From Alitta virens (taxonomy: Eukaryota > Annelida > Polychaeta > Phyllodocida > Nereididae), in assembly GCA_932294295.1 (NCBI GenBank), contig OW028579.1, positions 6,966,370-7,030,369 of the forward strand: a stretch of 64,000 bases of DNA, in the 5' to 3' direction. Position numbers and translations under genes: made by a program. Below the pieces are notes generated by a model that made no database searches, was not told the DNA's origin, and saw nothing but the letters and a program-made list of their open reading frames with translations. Shown here piece after piece: positions 38,594 through 52,398 of the stretch; position 1 is the first letter of the stretch, and each line of letters starts with the position of its first letter.

Positions 38594-39695
38594 GACATAG
38601 CTTACTTTCACACCATTTGATTTTATACTTATACAATGATACCAACCTGCACACAAGCTAAAGCAGTTTGACATATACAAAAGTTCATGTGCAACTACCT
38701 TATGTGTGCTTCTTGGCTGAATTTGCCATAACATTTTATTGATTTAAAGAAACAACGCTACCAGATGGCTGCCCAATTGGCCAAAGTTGGCCTGGTGTTG
38801 CTGTCATTGGCTTAATGTTGGGCGCACATTGAGCCATTGACAACAAAATCAGTTCAACAGCAGCTCTATTTGGCTTGCAATGAAGGTAAAGTGACTTTGG
38901 ATCTTTACATATTGCGACTTGAGCTTCATGCATTGCTTGGAAGTCACACACAAACAAAAGTGATTGGGCATGGGTAGCATACAAGAAAAGGTGTCCCGTG
39001 ACTCCCAACATAGTCATGTGTGATATGTTGCAAAATTTGTATGGCAAGTAAATTTGAAGCTTTGATAATCTAACTGACAATTTTATGGTTTTTATTTGGA
39101 CTTCCCAATCAGATTTTTTACATACAGAATGCAAAAACAACCTGTGCACAAGCTGATGTAGCTTGACATAATACACAAATGTATACAAATATCTAAATCA
39201 TCAAAGTGCCTTCCATGACATTTGACTGAATCTGCCATAACTTATATTGATTGAAGTAACTTCCAGACTATCTAATTTTAGACTTATAGAATAATACCAA
39301 GATGCACACAAGCAAATACAGTTTGACATTGCACAAAAGCTCATATGCAATTACCAGAATGTGTGCTTCCTGAATGTATCCGCCATAACTTTTATTGATT
39401 TGAAATAATGACGCTGCCAGATGGCTGACCAATTTGCAAAATTTGGCCTTGTGTTGCCATCCTAGGATCAATGTCAGGTGCACATCGAGCTTTAGGTGAC
39501 AAAAACAGTTCAACAGTGGCTGGATTTGTCATGCCATGTGAAGAGTAACTTAGTATCTTTGCAAATTGCGACTTGGGCCTTATGCATTGCTGAAAACTCA
39601 TGCAAAACATGTGATTTGGCTTGGGTGACTCACCAGGAACAATGGCATAGTCATGTGCTATGTAGAACAATTTGTATGGCATAGGATGTAGATTG
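38594..39695. repeat. Satellite unit 36 (1,102 bp)
   Basis: Private CTTACTTTCAC, a 1-bp deletion in ACATATACAAAAG (about 38,671), CAGCAGCTC and GGCTTGCAATG; also AATGTTGGG and TTTTTTACAT. Confidence 0.95.
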
Positions 39696-40798
39696 GACAT
39701 AGCTTACTTCCACACCATTTGATTTTATACTTATACAATGATACCAACCTGCGCACAAGCTAAAGCAGTTTGACATTGCACAAAGGTTCATGTGCAACTA
39801 CCTTATGTGTGCTTCTCTGCTGAATTTGCCATAACATTTTATTGATTTAAAGAAACAACGCTACCAGATGGCTGCCCAATTGGCCAAAGTTGGCCTTGTG
39901 TTGCTGTCATTGGCTTAATGTTGGGCGCACATTGAGCCATTGACAACAAAATCAGTTCAACAGTGGCTCTATTTGGCATGCAATGAAGGTAAAGTGACTT
40001 TGGATCTTTACATATTGCGACTTGAGCTTCATGCATTGCTTGGAAATCACACACAAACAAAAGTGATTGGGCATGGGTAGCATACAAGAAAAGGTGTCCC
40101 GTGACTCCCAACATAGTCATGTGTGATATGTTGCAAAATTTGTATGGCAAGTAAATTTGAAGCTTTGATAATCTAACTGCCAATTTTATGGTTTTTATTT
40201 GGACTTCCCAATCAGATTTTTGACATAGAGAATGCAAAAACAACCTGTGCACAAGCTAATGTAGCTTGACATAATACAAAAATGTATACAAATATCTAAA
40301 TCATCAAAGTGCCTTCCATGACATTTGACTGAATCTGCCATAACTTATATTGATTGAAGTAACTTCCAGACTATCTAATTTTAGACTTATAGAATAATAC
40401 CAAGATGCACACAAGCAAATACAGTTTGACATTGCACAAAAGCTCATATGCAATAACCAGAATGTGTGCTTCCTGAATGTATCCGCCATAACTTTTATTG
40501 ATTTGAAATAATGACGCTGCCAGATGGCTGACCAATTTGCAAAATTTGGCCTTGTGTTGCCATCCTTGGATCAATGTCAGGTGCACATCGAGCTTTAGAT
40601 GACAAAAACAGTTCAACAGTGGCTGGATTTGTCATGCCATGTGAAGAGTAACTTAGGATCTTTGCAAATTGCGAATTGGGCCTTATGCATTGCCGAAAAG
40701 TCATGCAAAACATGTGATTTGGCTTGGGTGACTCACCAGGAACAATGGCATAGTCATGTGCTATGTAGAACAATTTGTATGGCATAGGATGTAGATTG
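39696..40798. repeat. Satellite unit 37 (1,103 bp)
   Basis: CTTCTCTGCTG and ACATAGAGAATG are shared only with unit 40. Also GCAATAACC, TTAGATGAC, GCGAATTGGG; private GGCCTTGTG in A. Confidence 0.95.
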
Positions 40799-41901
40799 GT
40801 CATAGCTTACTTCCACACCATTTGATTTTATACTTATACAATGATACCAACCTGCGCACAAGCTAAAGCAGTTTGACATTGCACAAAAGTTCATGTGCAA
40901 CTACCTTTTGTGTGCTTCTTGGCTGAATTTGCCATAACATTTTATTGATTTAAAGAAACAACGCTACCAGATGGCTGCCCAATTGGCTAAAGTTGGCCTG
41001 GTGTTGCTGTCATTGGCTTAATGTAGGGCGCACATTGAGCCATTGACAACAAAATCAGTTCAACAGTGGCTCTATTTGGCATGCAATGAAGGTAAAGTGA
41101 CTTTGGATCTTTACATATTGCGACTTGAGCTTCATGCATTGCTTGGAAGTCACACACAAACAAAAGTGATTGGGCATGGGTAGCATAAAAGAAATAGTGT
41201 CCCGTGACTCCCAACATAGTCATGTGTGATATGTTGCAAAATTTGTATGGCAAGTAAATTTGAAGCTTTGATAATCTAACTGACAATTTTATGGTTTTTA
41301 TTTGGACTTCCCAATCAGATTTTTGACATACAGAATGCAAAAACAACCTGTGCACAAGCTGATGTAGCTTGACATAATACACAAATGTATACAAATATCT
41401 AAATCATCAAAGTGCCTTCCATGACATTTGACTGAATCTGCCAAAACTTATATTGATTGAAGTAACTTCCAGACTATCTAATTTTAGACTTATAGAATAA
41501 TACCAAGCTTCACACAAGCAAATACAGTTTGACATTGCACAAAAGCTCATATGCAATTTCCAGAATGTGTGCTTCCTGAATGTATCTACCATAACTTTTA
41601 TTGATTTGAAATAATGACGCTGCCAGATGGCTGACCAATTTGCAAAATTTGGCCTTGTGTTGCCATCCTTGGATCAATGTCAGGTGCACATCGAGCTTTA
41701 GGTGACAAAAACAGTTCAACAGTGGCTGGATTTGTCATGCCATGTGAAGAGTAACTTAGGATCTTTGCAAATTGCGAATTGGGCCTTATGCATTGCCGAA
41801 AAGTCATGCAAAACATGTGATTTGGCTTGGGTGACTCACCAGGAACAATCGCATAGTCATGTGCTATGTAGAACAATTTGTATGGCATAGGATGTAGATT
41901 G
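40799..41901. repeat. Satellite unit 38 (1,103 bp)
   Basis: Starts GTCATAG; private ACCTTTTGTG and GCAATTTCC; AAAAGAAATAG, GCCAAAACT, TATCTACC, CAATCGCATAG. Closest to unit 42 at offset 4,412. Confidence 0.95.
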
Positions 41902-43004
41902 GTCATAGCTTACTTCCACACCATTTGATTTTATACTTATACAATGATACCAACCTGCGCACAAGCTAAAGCAGTTTGACATTGCACAAAAGTTCATGTG
42001 CAACTACCTTATGTGTGCTTCTTGGCTGAATTTGCCATAACATTTTATTGATTTAAAGAAACAATGCTACCAGATGGCTGCCCAATTGGCTAAAGTTGGC
42101 CTGGTGTTGCTGTCATTGGCTTAATGTAGGGCGCACATTGAGCCATTGACAACAAAATCAGTTCAACAGTGGCTCTATTCGGCATGCAATGAAGGTAAAG
42201 TGACTTTGGATCTTTACATATTGCGACTTGAGCTTCATGCATTGCTTGGAAATCACACACAAACAAAAGTGATTGGGCATGGGTAGCATACAAGAAAAGG
42301 TGTCCCGTGACTCCCAACATAGTCATGTGTGATATGTTGCAAAATTTGTATGGCAAGTAAATTTGAAGCTTTGATAATCTAACTGCCAATTTTATGGTTT
42401 TTATTTGGACTTCCCAATCAGATTTTTGACATACAGAATGCAAAAACAACCTGTGCACAAGCTAATGTAGCTTGACATAATACAAAAATGTATACAAATA
42501 TCTAAATCATCAAAGTGCCTTCCATGACATTTGACTGAATCTGCCATAACTTATATTGATTGAAGTAACTTCCAGACTATCTAATTTTAGACTTATAGAA
42601 TAATACCAAGATGCACACAAGCAAATACAGTTTGACATTGCACAAAAGCTCATATGCAATAACCAGAATGTGTGCTTCCTGAATGTATCCGCCATAACTT
42701 TTATTGATTTGAAATAATGACGCTGCCAGATGGCTGACCAATTTGCAAAATTTGGCCTTGTGTTGCCATCCTAGGATCAATGTCAGGTGCACATCGAGCT
42801 TTAGGTGACAAAAACAGTTCAACAGTGGCTGGATTTGTCATGCCATGTGAAGAGTAACTTAGTATCTTTGCAAATTGCGACTTGGGCCTTATGCATTGCT
42901 GAAAACTCATGCAAAACATGTGATTTGGCTTGGGTGACTCACCAGGAACAATGGCATAGTCATGTGCTATGTAGAACAATTTGTATGGCATAGGATGTAG
43001 ATTG
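41902..43004. repeat. Satellite unit 39 (1,103 bp)
   Basis: Starts GTCATAG; CAATGCTA, GGCTAAAG, private CTATTCGGC, then common-type A end, GCAATAACC; C with TAGTATC and GCTGAAAACTC as in unit 36. Confidence 0.95.
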
Positions 43005-44107
43005 GACATAGCTTACTTCCACACCATTTGATTTTATACTTATACAATGATACCAACCTGCGCACAAGCTAAAGCAGTTTGACATTGCACAAAGGTTCAT
43101 GTGCAACTACCTTATGTGTGCTTCTCTGCTGAATTTGCCATAACATTTTATTGATTTAAAGAAACAACGCTACCAGATGGCTGCCCAATTGGCCAAAGTT
43201 GGCCTGGTGTTGCTGTCATTGGCTTAATGTTGGGCGCACATTGAGCCATTGACAACAAAATCAGTTCAACAGTGGCTCTATTTGGCATGCAATGAAGGTA
43301 AAGTGACTTTGGATCTTTACATATTGCGACTTGAGCTTCATGCATTGCTTGGAAATCACACACAAACAAAAGTGATTGGGCATGGGTAGCATACAAGAAA
43401 AGGTGTCCCGTGACTCCCAACATAGTCATGTGTGATATGTTGCAAAATTTGTATGGCAAGTAAATTTGAAGCTTTGATAATCTAACTGCCAATTTTATGG
43501 TTTTTATTTGGACTTCCCAATCAGATTTTTGACATAGAGAATGCAAAAACAACCTGTGCACAAGCTAATGTAGCTTGACATAATACAAAAATGTATACAA
43601 ATATCTAAATCATCAAAGTGCCTTCCATGACATTTGACTGAATCTGCCATAACTTATATTGATTGAAGTAACTTCCAGACTATCTAATTTTAGACTTATA
43701 GAATAATACCAAGATGCACACAAGCAAATACAGTTTGACATTGCACAAAAGCTCATATGCAATAACCAGAATGTGTGCTTCCTGAATGTATCCGCCATAA
43801 CTTTTATTGATTTGAAATAATGACGCTGCCAGATGGCTGACCAATTTGCAAAATTTGGCCTTGTGTTGCCATCCTTGGATCAATGTCAGGTGCACATCGA
43901 GCTTTAGATGACAAAAACAGTTCAACAGTGGCTGGATTTGTCATGCCATGTGAAGAGTAACTTAGGATCTTTGCAAATTGCGAATTGGGCCTTATGCATT
44001 GCCGAAAAGTCATGCAAAACATGTGATTTGGCTTGGGTGACTCACCAGGAACAATCGCATAGTCATGTGCTATGTAGAACAATTTGTATGGCATAGGATG
44101 TAGATTG
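43005..44107. repeat. Satellite unit 40 (1,103 bp)
   Basis: Copy of unit 37 at offset 3,309 (CTTCTCTGCTG, ACATAGAGAATG) but with GGCCTGGTG and CAATCGCATAG. Confidence 0.95.
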
Positions 44108-45210
44108 GTCATAGCTTACTTCCACACCATTTGATTTTATACTTATACAATGATACCAACCTGCGCACAAGCTAAAGCAGTTTGACATTGCACAAAAGTT
44201 CATGTGCAACTACCTTATGTGTGCTTCTTGGCTGAATTTGCCATAACATTTTATTGATTTAAAGAAACAATGCTACCAGATGGCTGCCCAATTGGCTAAA
44301 GTTGGCCTGGTGTTGCTGTCATTGGCTTAATGTAGGGCGCACATTGAGCCATTGACAACAAAATCAGTTCAACAGTGGCTCTATTTGGCATGCAATGAAG
44401 GTAAAGTGACTTTGGATCTTTACATATTGCGACTTGAGCTTCATGCATTGCTTGGAAATCACACACAAACAAAAGTGATTGGGCATGGGTAGCATACAAG
44501 AAAAGGTGTCCCGTGACTCCCAACATAGTCATGTGTGATATGTTGCAAAATTTGTATGGCAAGTAAATTTGAAGCTTTGATAATCTAACTGCCAATTTTA
44601 TGGTTTTTATTTGGACTTCCCAATCAGATTTTTGACATACAGAATGCAAAAACAACCTGTGCACAAGCTAATGTAGCTTGACATAATACAAAAATGTATA
44701 CAAATATCTAAATCATCAAAGTGCCTTCCATGACATTTGACTGAATCTGCCATAACTTATATTGATTGAAGTAACTTCCAGACTATCTAATTTTAGACTT
44801 ATAGAATAATACCAAGATGCACACAAGCAAATACAGTTTGACATTGCACAAAAGCTCATATGCAAAAACCAGAATGTGTGCTTCCTGAATGTATCCGCCA
44901 TAACTTTTATTGATTTGAAATAATGACGCTGCCAGATGGCTGACCAATTTGCAAAATTTGGCCTTGTGTTGCCATCCTTGGATCAATGTCAGGTGCACAT
45001 CGAGCTTTAGATGACAAAAACAGTTCAACAGTGGCTGGATTTGTCATGCCATGTGAAGAGTAACTTAGGATCTTTGCAAATTGCGAATTGGGCCTTATGC
45101 ATTGCCGAAAAGTCATGCAAAACATGTGATTTGGCTTGGGTGACTCACCAGGAACAATGGCATAGTCATGTGCTATGTAGAACAATTTGTATGGCATAGG
45201 ATGTAGATTG
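44108..45210. repeat. Satellite unit 41 (1,103 bp)
   Basis: Starts GTCATAG; CAATGCTA, GGCTAAAG, common-type A end as in unit 39; private GCAAAAACC. Confidence 0.95.
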
Positions 45211-46313
45211 GTCATAGCTTACTTCCACACCATTAGATTTTATACTTATACAATGATACCAACCTGTGCACAAGCTAAAGCAGTTTGACATTGCACAAAA
45301 GTTCATGTGCAACTACCTTATGTGTGCTTCTTGGCTGAATTTACCATAACATTTTATTGATTTAAAGAAACAACGCTACCAGATGGCTGCCCAATTGGCT
45401 AAAGTTGGCCTGGTGTTGCTGTCATTGGCTTAATGTAGGGCGCACATTGAGCCATTGACAACAAAATCAGTTCAACAGTGGCTCTATTTGGCATGCAATG
45501 AAGGTAAAGTGACTTTGGATCTTTACATATTGCGACTTGAGCTTCATGCATTGCTTGGAAGTCACACACAAACAAAAGTGATTGGGCATGGGTAGCATAA
45601 AAGAAATAGTGTCCCGTGACTCCCAACATAGTCATGTGTGATATGTTGCAAAATTTGTATGGCAAGTAAATTTGAAGCTTTGATAATCTAACTGACAATT
45701 TTATGGTTTTTATTTGGACTTCCCAATCAGATTTTTGACATACAGAATGCAAAAACAACCTGTGCACAAGCTGATGTAGCTTGACATAATACACAAATGT
45801 ATACAAATATCTAAATCATCAAAGTGCCTTCCATGACATTTGACTGAATCTGCCAAAACTTATATTGATTGAAGTAACTTCCAGACTATCTAATTTTAGA
45901 CTTATAGAATAATACCAAGCTTCACACAAGCAAATACAGTTTGACATTGCACAAAAGCTCATATGCAATTACCAGAATGTGTGCTTCCTGAATGTATCTA
46001 CCATAACTTTTATTGATTTGAAATAATGACGCTGCCAGATGGCTGACCAATTTGCAAAATTTGGCCTTGTGTTGCCATCCTTGGATCAATGTCAGGTGCA
46101 CATCGAGCTTTAGATGACAAAAACAGTTCAACAGTGGCTGGATTTGTCATGCCATGTGAAGAGTAACTTAGGATCTTTGCAAATTGCGAATTGGGCCTTA
46201 TGCATTGCCGAAAAGTCATGCAAAACATGTGATTTGGCTTGGGTGACTCACCAGGAACAATCGCATAGTCATGTGCTATGTAGAACAATTTGTATGGCAT
46301 AGGATGTAGATTG
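45211..46313. repeat. Satellite unit 42 (1,103 bp)
   Basis: Private CCATTAGATTTT, CTGTGCAC at the unit head and GAATTTACCAT; AAAAGAAATAG, GCCAAAACT, TATCTACC as in unit 38. Confidence 0.95.
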
Positions 46314-47416
46314 GTCATAGCTTACTTCCACACCATTTGATTTTATACATATACAATGATACCAACCTGCGCACAAGCTAAAGCAGTTTGACATTGCACA
46401 AAAGTTCATGTGCAACTATCTTATGTGTGCTTCTTGGCTGAATTTGCCATAACATTTTATTGATTTGAAGAAACAACGCTACCAGATGGCTGCCAAATTG
46501 GCTAAAGTTGGCCTGGTGTTGCTGTCATTGGCTTAATGTAGGGCGCACATTGAGCCATTGACAACAAAATCAGTTCAACAGTGGCTCTATTTGGCATGCA
46601 ATGAAGGTAAAGTGACTTTGGATCTTTACATATTGCGACTTGAGCTTCATGCATTGCTTGGCAGTCACACACAAACAAAAGTGATTGGGCATGGGTAGCA
46701 TAAAAGAAAAGGTGTCCCGTGACTCCCAACATAGTCATGTGTGATATGTTGCAAAATTTGTATGGCAAGTAAATTTGTAGCTTTGATAATCTAACTGACA
46801 ATCTTATGGTTTTTATTTGGACTTCCCAATCAGATTTTTGACATACAGAATGCAAAAACAACCTGTGCACAAGCTGATGTAGCTTGACATAATACACAAA
46901 TGTATACAAATATCTAAATCATCAAAGTGCCTCCCATGACATTTGACCGAATCTGCCATAACTTATATTGATTGAAGTAACTTCCACACTATCTAATTTT
47001 AGACTTATAGAATAATACCAAGCTGCACACAAGCAAATACAGTTTGACATTGCACAAAAACTCATATGCAATTACCAGAATGTGTGCTTCCTGAATGTAT
47101 CCGCCATAACTTTTATTGATTTGAAATAATGACGCTGCCAGATGGCTGACCAATTTGCAAAATTTGGCCTTGTGTTGCCATCCTAGGATCAATGTCAGGT
47201 GCACATCGAGCTTTAGGTGACAAAAACAGTTCAACAGTGGCTGGATTTGTCATGCCATGTGAAGAGTAACTTAGGATCTTTGCAAATTGCGACTTGTGCC
47301 TTTTGCATTGCCGAAAAGTCATGCAAAACATGTGATTTGGCTTGGGTGACTCACCAGGAACAATGGCATAGTCATGTGCTATGTAGAACAATTTGTATGG
47401 CATAGGATGTAGATTG
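46314..47416. repeat. Satellite unit 43 (1,103 bp)
   Basis: Many private changes: TACATATACAATG, CTATCTTATG, GCCAAATTGG, GGCAGTCAC, GACCGAATC, CTTCCACAC, GACTTGTGCCTTTTGC. B/C start has AAGCTGC as in units 44-46. Confidence 0.95.
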
Positions 47417-48519
47417 GACATAGCTTACTTACACACCATTTGATTTTATACTTATACAATGATACCAACCTCCACACAAGCTAAAGCAGTTTGACATAGC
47501 ACAAAAGTTCATGTGCAACTACCTTATGTGTGCTTCTTGGCTGAATTTGCCATAACATTTTATTGATTTGAAGAAACAACGCTACCAGATGGCTGCCCAA
47601 TTGGCCAAAGTTGGCCTGGTGTTGCTGTCATTGGCTTAATGTTGGGCGCACATTGAGCCATTGACAAAAAAATCAGTTCAACAGTGGCTCTATTTGGCAT
47701 GCAATGAAGGTAAAGTGACTTTGGATCTTTACATATTGCGACTTGAGCTTCATGCATTGCTTGGAAGTCACACACAAACAAAAGTGATTGGGCATGGGTA
47801 GCATACAAGAAAAGGTGTCCCGTGACTCCCAACATAGTCATTTGTGATATGTTGCAAAATTTGTATGGCAAGTAAATTTGAAGCTTTGATAATCTAACTG
47901 ACAATTTTATGGTTTTTATTTGGACTTCCCAATCAGATTTTTTACATACAGAATGCAAAAACAACCTGTGCACAAGCTGATGCAGCTTGACATAATACAC
48001 AAATGTATACAAATATCTAAATCATCAAAGTGCCTTCCATGACATTTGACTGAATCTGCCAAAACTTATATTGATTGAAGTAACTTCCAGACTATCTGAT
48101 TTTAGACTTATAGAATAATACCAAGCTGCACACAAGCAAATACAGTTTGACATTGCACAAAAACTCATATGCAATTACCAGAATGTGTGCTTCCTGAATG
48201 TATCCGCCATAACTTTTATTGATTTGAAATAATGACGCTGCCAGATGGCTGACCAATTTGCAAAATTTGGCCTTGTGTTGCCATCCTAGGATCAATGTCA
48301 GGTGCACATCGAGCTTTAGGTGACAAAAACAGTTCAACAGTGGCTGGATTTGTCATGCCATGTGAAGAGTAACTTAGGATCTTTGCAAATTGCGACTTGG
48401 GCCTTATGCATTGCCGAAAAGTCATGCAAAACATGTGATTTGGCTTGGGTGACTCACCAGGAACAATGGCATAGTCATGTGCTATGTAGAACAATTTGTA
48501 TGGCATAGGATGTAGATTG
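47417..48519. repeat. Satellite unit 44 (1,103 bp)
   Basis: CTTACTTACAC, CTCCACAC, GACAAAAAAATC and GATGCAGCTT are private. GTCATTTGTG, TTTTTTACAT, CTATCTGATT and AAGCTGC are shared with units 45-46. Confidence 0.95.
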
Positions 48520-49622
48520 GACATAGCTTACTTCCACACCATTTGATTTTATACTTATACAATGATACCAACCTGCGCACAAGCTAAAGCAGTTTGACAT
48601 TGCACAAAAGTTCATGTGCAACTACCTTATGTGTGCTTCTTGGCTGAATTTGCCATAACATTTTATTGATTTAAAGAAACAACGCTACCAGATGGCTGCC
48701 CAATTGGCCAAAGTTGGCCTGGTGTTGCTGTCATTGGCTTAATGTTGGGCGCACATTGAGCCATTGACAACAAAATCAGTTCAACAGTGGCTCTATTTGG
48801 CATGCAATGAAGGTAAAGTGACTTTGGATCTTTACATATTGCGACTTGAGCTTCATGCATTGCTTGGAAGTCACACACAAACAAAAGTGATTGGGCATGG
48901 GTAGCATACAAGAAAAGGTGTCCCGTGACTCCCAACATAGTCATTTGTGATATGTTGCAAAATTTGTATGGCAAGTAAATTTGAAGCTTTGATAATCTAA
49001 CTGACAATTTTATGGTTTTTATTTGGACTTCCCAATCAGATTTTTTACATACAGAATGCAAAAACAACCTGTGCACAAGCTGATGTAGCTTGACATAATA
49101 CACAAATGTATACAAATATCTAAATCATCAAAGTGCCTTCCATGACATTTGACTGAATCTGCCAAAACTTATATTGATTGAAGTAACTTCCAGACTATCT
49201 GATTTTAGACTTATAGAATAATACCAAGCTGCACACAAGCAAATACAGTTTGACATTGCACAAAAACTCATATGCAATTACCAGAATGTGTGCTTCCTGA
49301 ATGTATCCGCCATAACTTTTATTGATTTGAAATAATGACGCTGCCAGATGGCTGACCAATTTGCAAAATTTGGCCTTGTGTTGCCATCCTAGGATCAATG
49401 TCAGGTGCACATCGAGCTTTAGGTGACAAAAACAGTTCAACAGTGGCTGGATTTGTCATGCCATGTGAAGAGTAACTTAGGATCTTTGCAAATTGCGACT
49501 TGGGCCTTATGCATTGCCGAAAAGTCATGCAAAACATGTGATTTGGCTTGGGTGACTCACCAGGAACAATGGCATAGTCATGTGCTATGTAGAACAATTT
49601 GTATGGCATAGGATGTAGATTG
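48520..49622. repeat. Satellite unit 45 (1,103 bp)
   Basis: GTCATTTGTG, TTTTTTACAT, CTATCTGATT, AAGCTGC. Differs from unit 46 only at CTGCGCAC and ACATTGCAC as far as I could see. Confidence 0.95.
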
Positions 49623-50725
49623 GACATAGCTTACTTCCACACCATTTGATTTTATACTTATACAATGATACCAACCTGCACACAAGCTAAAGCAGTTTGA
49701 CATAGCACAAAAGTTCATGTGCAACTACCTTATGTGTGCTTCTTGGCTGAATTTGCCATAACATTTTATTGATTTAAAGAAACAACGCTACCAGATGGCT
49801 GCCCAATTGGCCAAAGTTGGCCTGGTGTTGCTGTCATTGGCTTAATGTTGGGCGCACATTGAGCCATTGACAACAAAATCAGTTCAACAGTGGCTCTATT
49901 TGGCATGCAATGAAGGTAAAGTGACTTTGGATCTTTACATATTGCGACTTGAGCTTCATGCATTGCTTGGAAGTCACACACAAACAAAAGTGATTGGGCA
50001 TGGGTAGCATACAAGAAAAGGTGTCCCGTGACTCCCAACATAGTCATTTGTGATATGTTGCAAAATTTGTATGGCAAGTAAATTTGAAGCTTTGATAATC
50101 TAACTGACAATTTTATGGTTTTTATTTGGACTTCCCAATCAGATTTTTTACATACAGAATGCAAAAACAACCTGTGCACAAGCTGATGTAGCTTGACATA
50201 ATACACAAATGTATACAAATATCTAAATCATCAAAGTGCCTTCCATGACATTTGACTGAATCTGCCAAAACTTATATTGATTGAAGTAACTTCCAGACTA
50301 TCTGATTTTAGACTTATAGAATAATACCAAGCTGCACACAAGCAAATACAGTTTGACATTGCACAAAAACTCATATGCAATTACCAGAATGTGTGCTTCC
50401 TGAATGTATCCGCCATAACTTTTATTGATTTGAAATAATGACGCTGCCAGATGGCTGACCAATTTGCAAAATTTGGCCTTGTGTTGCCATCCTAGGATCA
50501 ATGTCAGGTGCACATCGAGCTTTAGGTGACAAAAACAGTTCAACAGTGGCTGGATTTGTCATGCCATGTGAAGAGTAACTTAGGATCTTTGCAAATTGCG
50601 ACTTGGGCCTTATGCATTGCCGAAAAGTCATGCAAAACATGTGATTTGGCTTGGGTGACTCACCAGGAACAATGGCATAGTCATGTGCTATGTAGAACAA
50701 TTTGTATGGCATAGGATGTAGATTG
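49623..50725. repeat. Satellite unit 46 (1,103 bp)
   Basis: As unit 45 but CTGCACAC and ACATAGCAC near the head. Last unit before the abnormal junction. Confidence 0.95.
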
Positions 50726-51295
50726 GACATAGTCAAACAACCTGTGCACAAGCTAATGTAGCTTGACATAATACAAAAATGTATACAAATATCTAAATCA
50801 TCAAAGTGCCTTCCATGACATTTGACTGAATCTGCCATAACCTATATTGATTGAAGTAACTTCCAGACTATCTAATTTTAGACTTATAGAATAATACCAA
50901 GATGCACACAAGCAAATACATTTTGACATTGCACAAAAGCTCATATGCAATTACCAGAATGTGTGCTTCCTGAATGTATCCGCCATAACTTTTATTGATT
51001 TGAAATAATGACCCTGCCAGATGGCTGACCAATTTGCAAAATTTGGCCTTGTGTTGCCATCCTAGGATCAATGTCAGGTGCACATCGAGCTTTAGGTGAC
51101 AAAAACAGTTCAACAGTGGCTGGATTTGTCATGCCATGTGAAGAGTAACTTAGTATCTTTGCAAATTGCGACTTGGGCCTTATGCATTGCTGAAAACTCA
51201 TGCAAAACATGTGATTTGGCTTGGGTGACTCACCAGGAACAATGGCATAGTCATGTGCTATGTAGAACAATTTGCATGGCATAGGATGTAGATTG
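50726..51295. repeat. Satellite unit 47, truncated (570 bp)
   Basis: The unit opens GACATAGTCAAACAACC: the first seven bases of a normal unit run into the end of segment A (normally GCAAAAACAACC), with TC or TCA at the join. The 533 missing bases include the C tail and nearly all of A. B and C are complete and resemble unit 9 (CATAACCTATATTG, TGACCCTGCC). Confidence 0.95.
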
Positions 51296-52398
51296 GACAT
51301 AGCTTACTTCCACACCATTTGATTTTATACTTATACAATGATACCAACCTGCACACAAGCTAAAGCAGTTTGACATAGCACAAAAGTTCATGTGCAACTA
51401 CCTTATGTGTGCTTCTTGGCTGAATTTGCCATAACATTTTATTGATTTAAAGAAACAACGCTACCAGATGGCTGCCCAATTGGCCAAAGTTGGCCTGGTG
51501 TTGTTGTCATTGGCTTAATGTAGGGCGCACATTGAGCCATTGACAACAAAATCAGTTCAACAGCGGCTCTATTTGGCATGCAATGAAGGTAAAGTGACTT
51601 TGGATCTTTACATATTGCGACTTGAGCTTCATGCATTGCTTGGAAATCACACACAAACAAAAGTGATTGGGCATGGGTAGCATACAAGAAAAGGTGTCCC
51701 GTGACTCCCAACATAGTCATGTGTGATATGTTGCAAAATTTGTATGGCAAGTAAATTTGAAGCTTTGATAATCTAACTGACAATTTTATGGTTTTTATTT
51801 GGACTTCCCAATCAGATTTTTGACATACAGAATGCAAAAACAACCTGTGCACAAGCTGATGTAGCTTGACATAATACACAAATGTATACAAATATCTAAA
51901 TCATCAAAGTGCCTTCCATGACATTTGACTGAATCTGCCAAAACTTATATTGATTGAAGTAACTTCCAGACTATCTAATTTTAGACTTATAGAATAATAC
52001 CAAGCTTCACACAAGCAAATACAGTTTGACATTGCACAAAAGCTCATATGCAATTACCAGAATGTGTGCTTCCTGAATGTATCTGCCATAACTTTTATTG
52101 ATTTGAAATAATGACGCTGCCAGATGGCTGACCAATTTGCAAAATTTGGCCTTGTGTTGCCATCCTTGGATCAATGTCAGGTGCACATCGAGCTTTAGGT
52201 GACAAAAACAGTTCAACAGTGGCTGGATTTGTCATGCCATGTGAAGAGTAACTTAGTATCTTTGCAAATTGCGACTTGGGCCTTATGCATTGCTGAAAAC
52301 TCATGCAAAATATGTGATTTGGCTTGGGTGACTCACCAGGAACAATGGCATAGTCATGTGCTATGTAGAACAATTTGCATGGCATAGGATGTAGATTG
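51296..52398. repeat. Satellite unit 48 (1,103 bp)
   Basis: Counterpart of unit 10 (CTGCACAC, ACATAGCAC, AGCTGATG, AAGCTTC) at offset 41,368; private AAAATATGTG near 52,310. Confidence 0.95.

Larger units (their letters stand above)
39356..44107. repeat. Higher-order duplication around units 37 and 40 (offset 3,309 bp)
   Basis: From about 39,356 the C part of unit 36 and all of unit 37 recur from about 42,665 (C part of unit 39 and unit 40), including CTTCTCTGCTG and ACATAGAGAATG. Differences near 39,896 and 40,739 show some divergence. Both limits are approximate. Confidence 0.75.
47417..50725. repeat. Locally homogenised run of three near-identical units (44-46)
   Basis: Units 44, 45 and 46 share GTCATTTGTG, TTTTTTACAT, CTATCTGATT and AAGCTGC, a combination absent elsewhere in the window. 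Units 45 and 46 appear to differ at two sites. This is the only place where neighbouring single units, rather than multi-unit blocks, are nearly identical. Confidence 0.85.

Noticed and set aside
50422..50838. 138-codon minus-strand frame crossing the 50,726 junction
   Set aside because: It is an accidental fusion made by the 533-bp deletion between repeat segments, not a gene.
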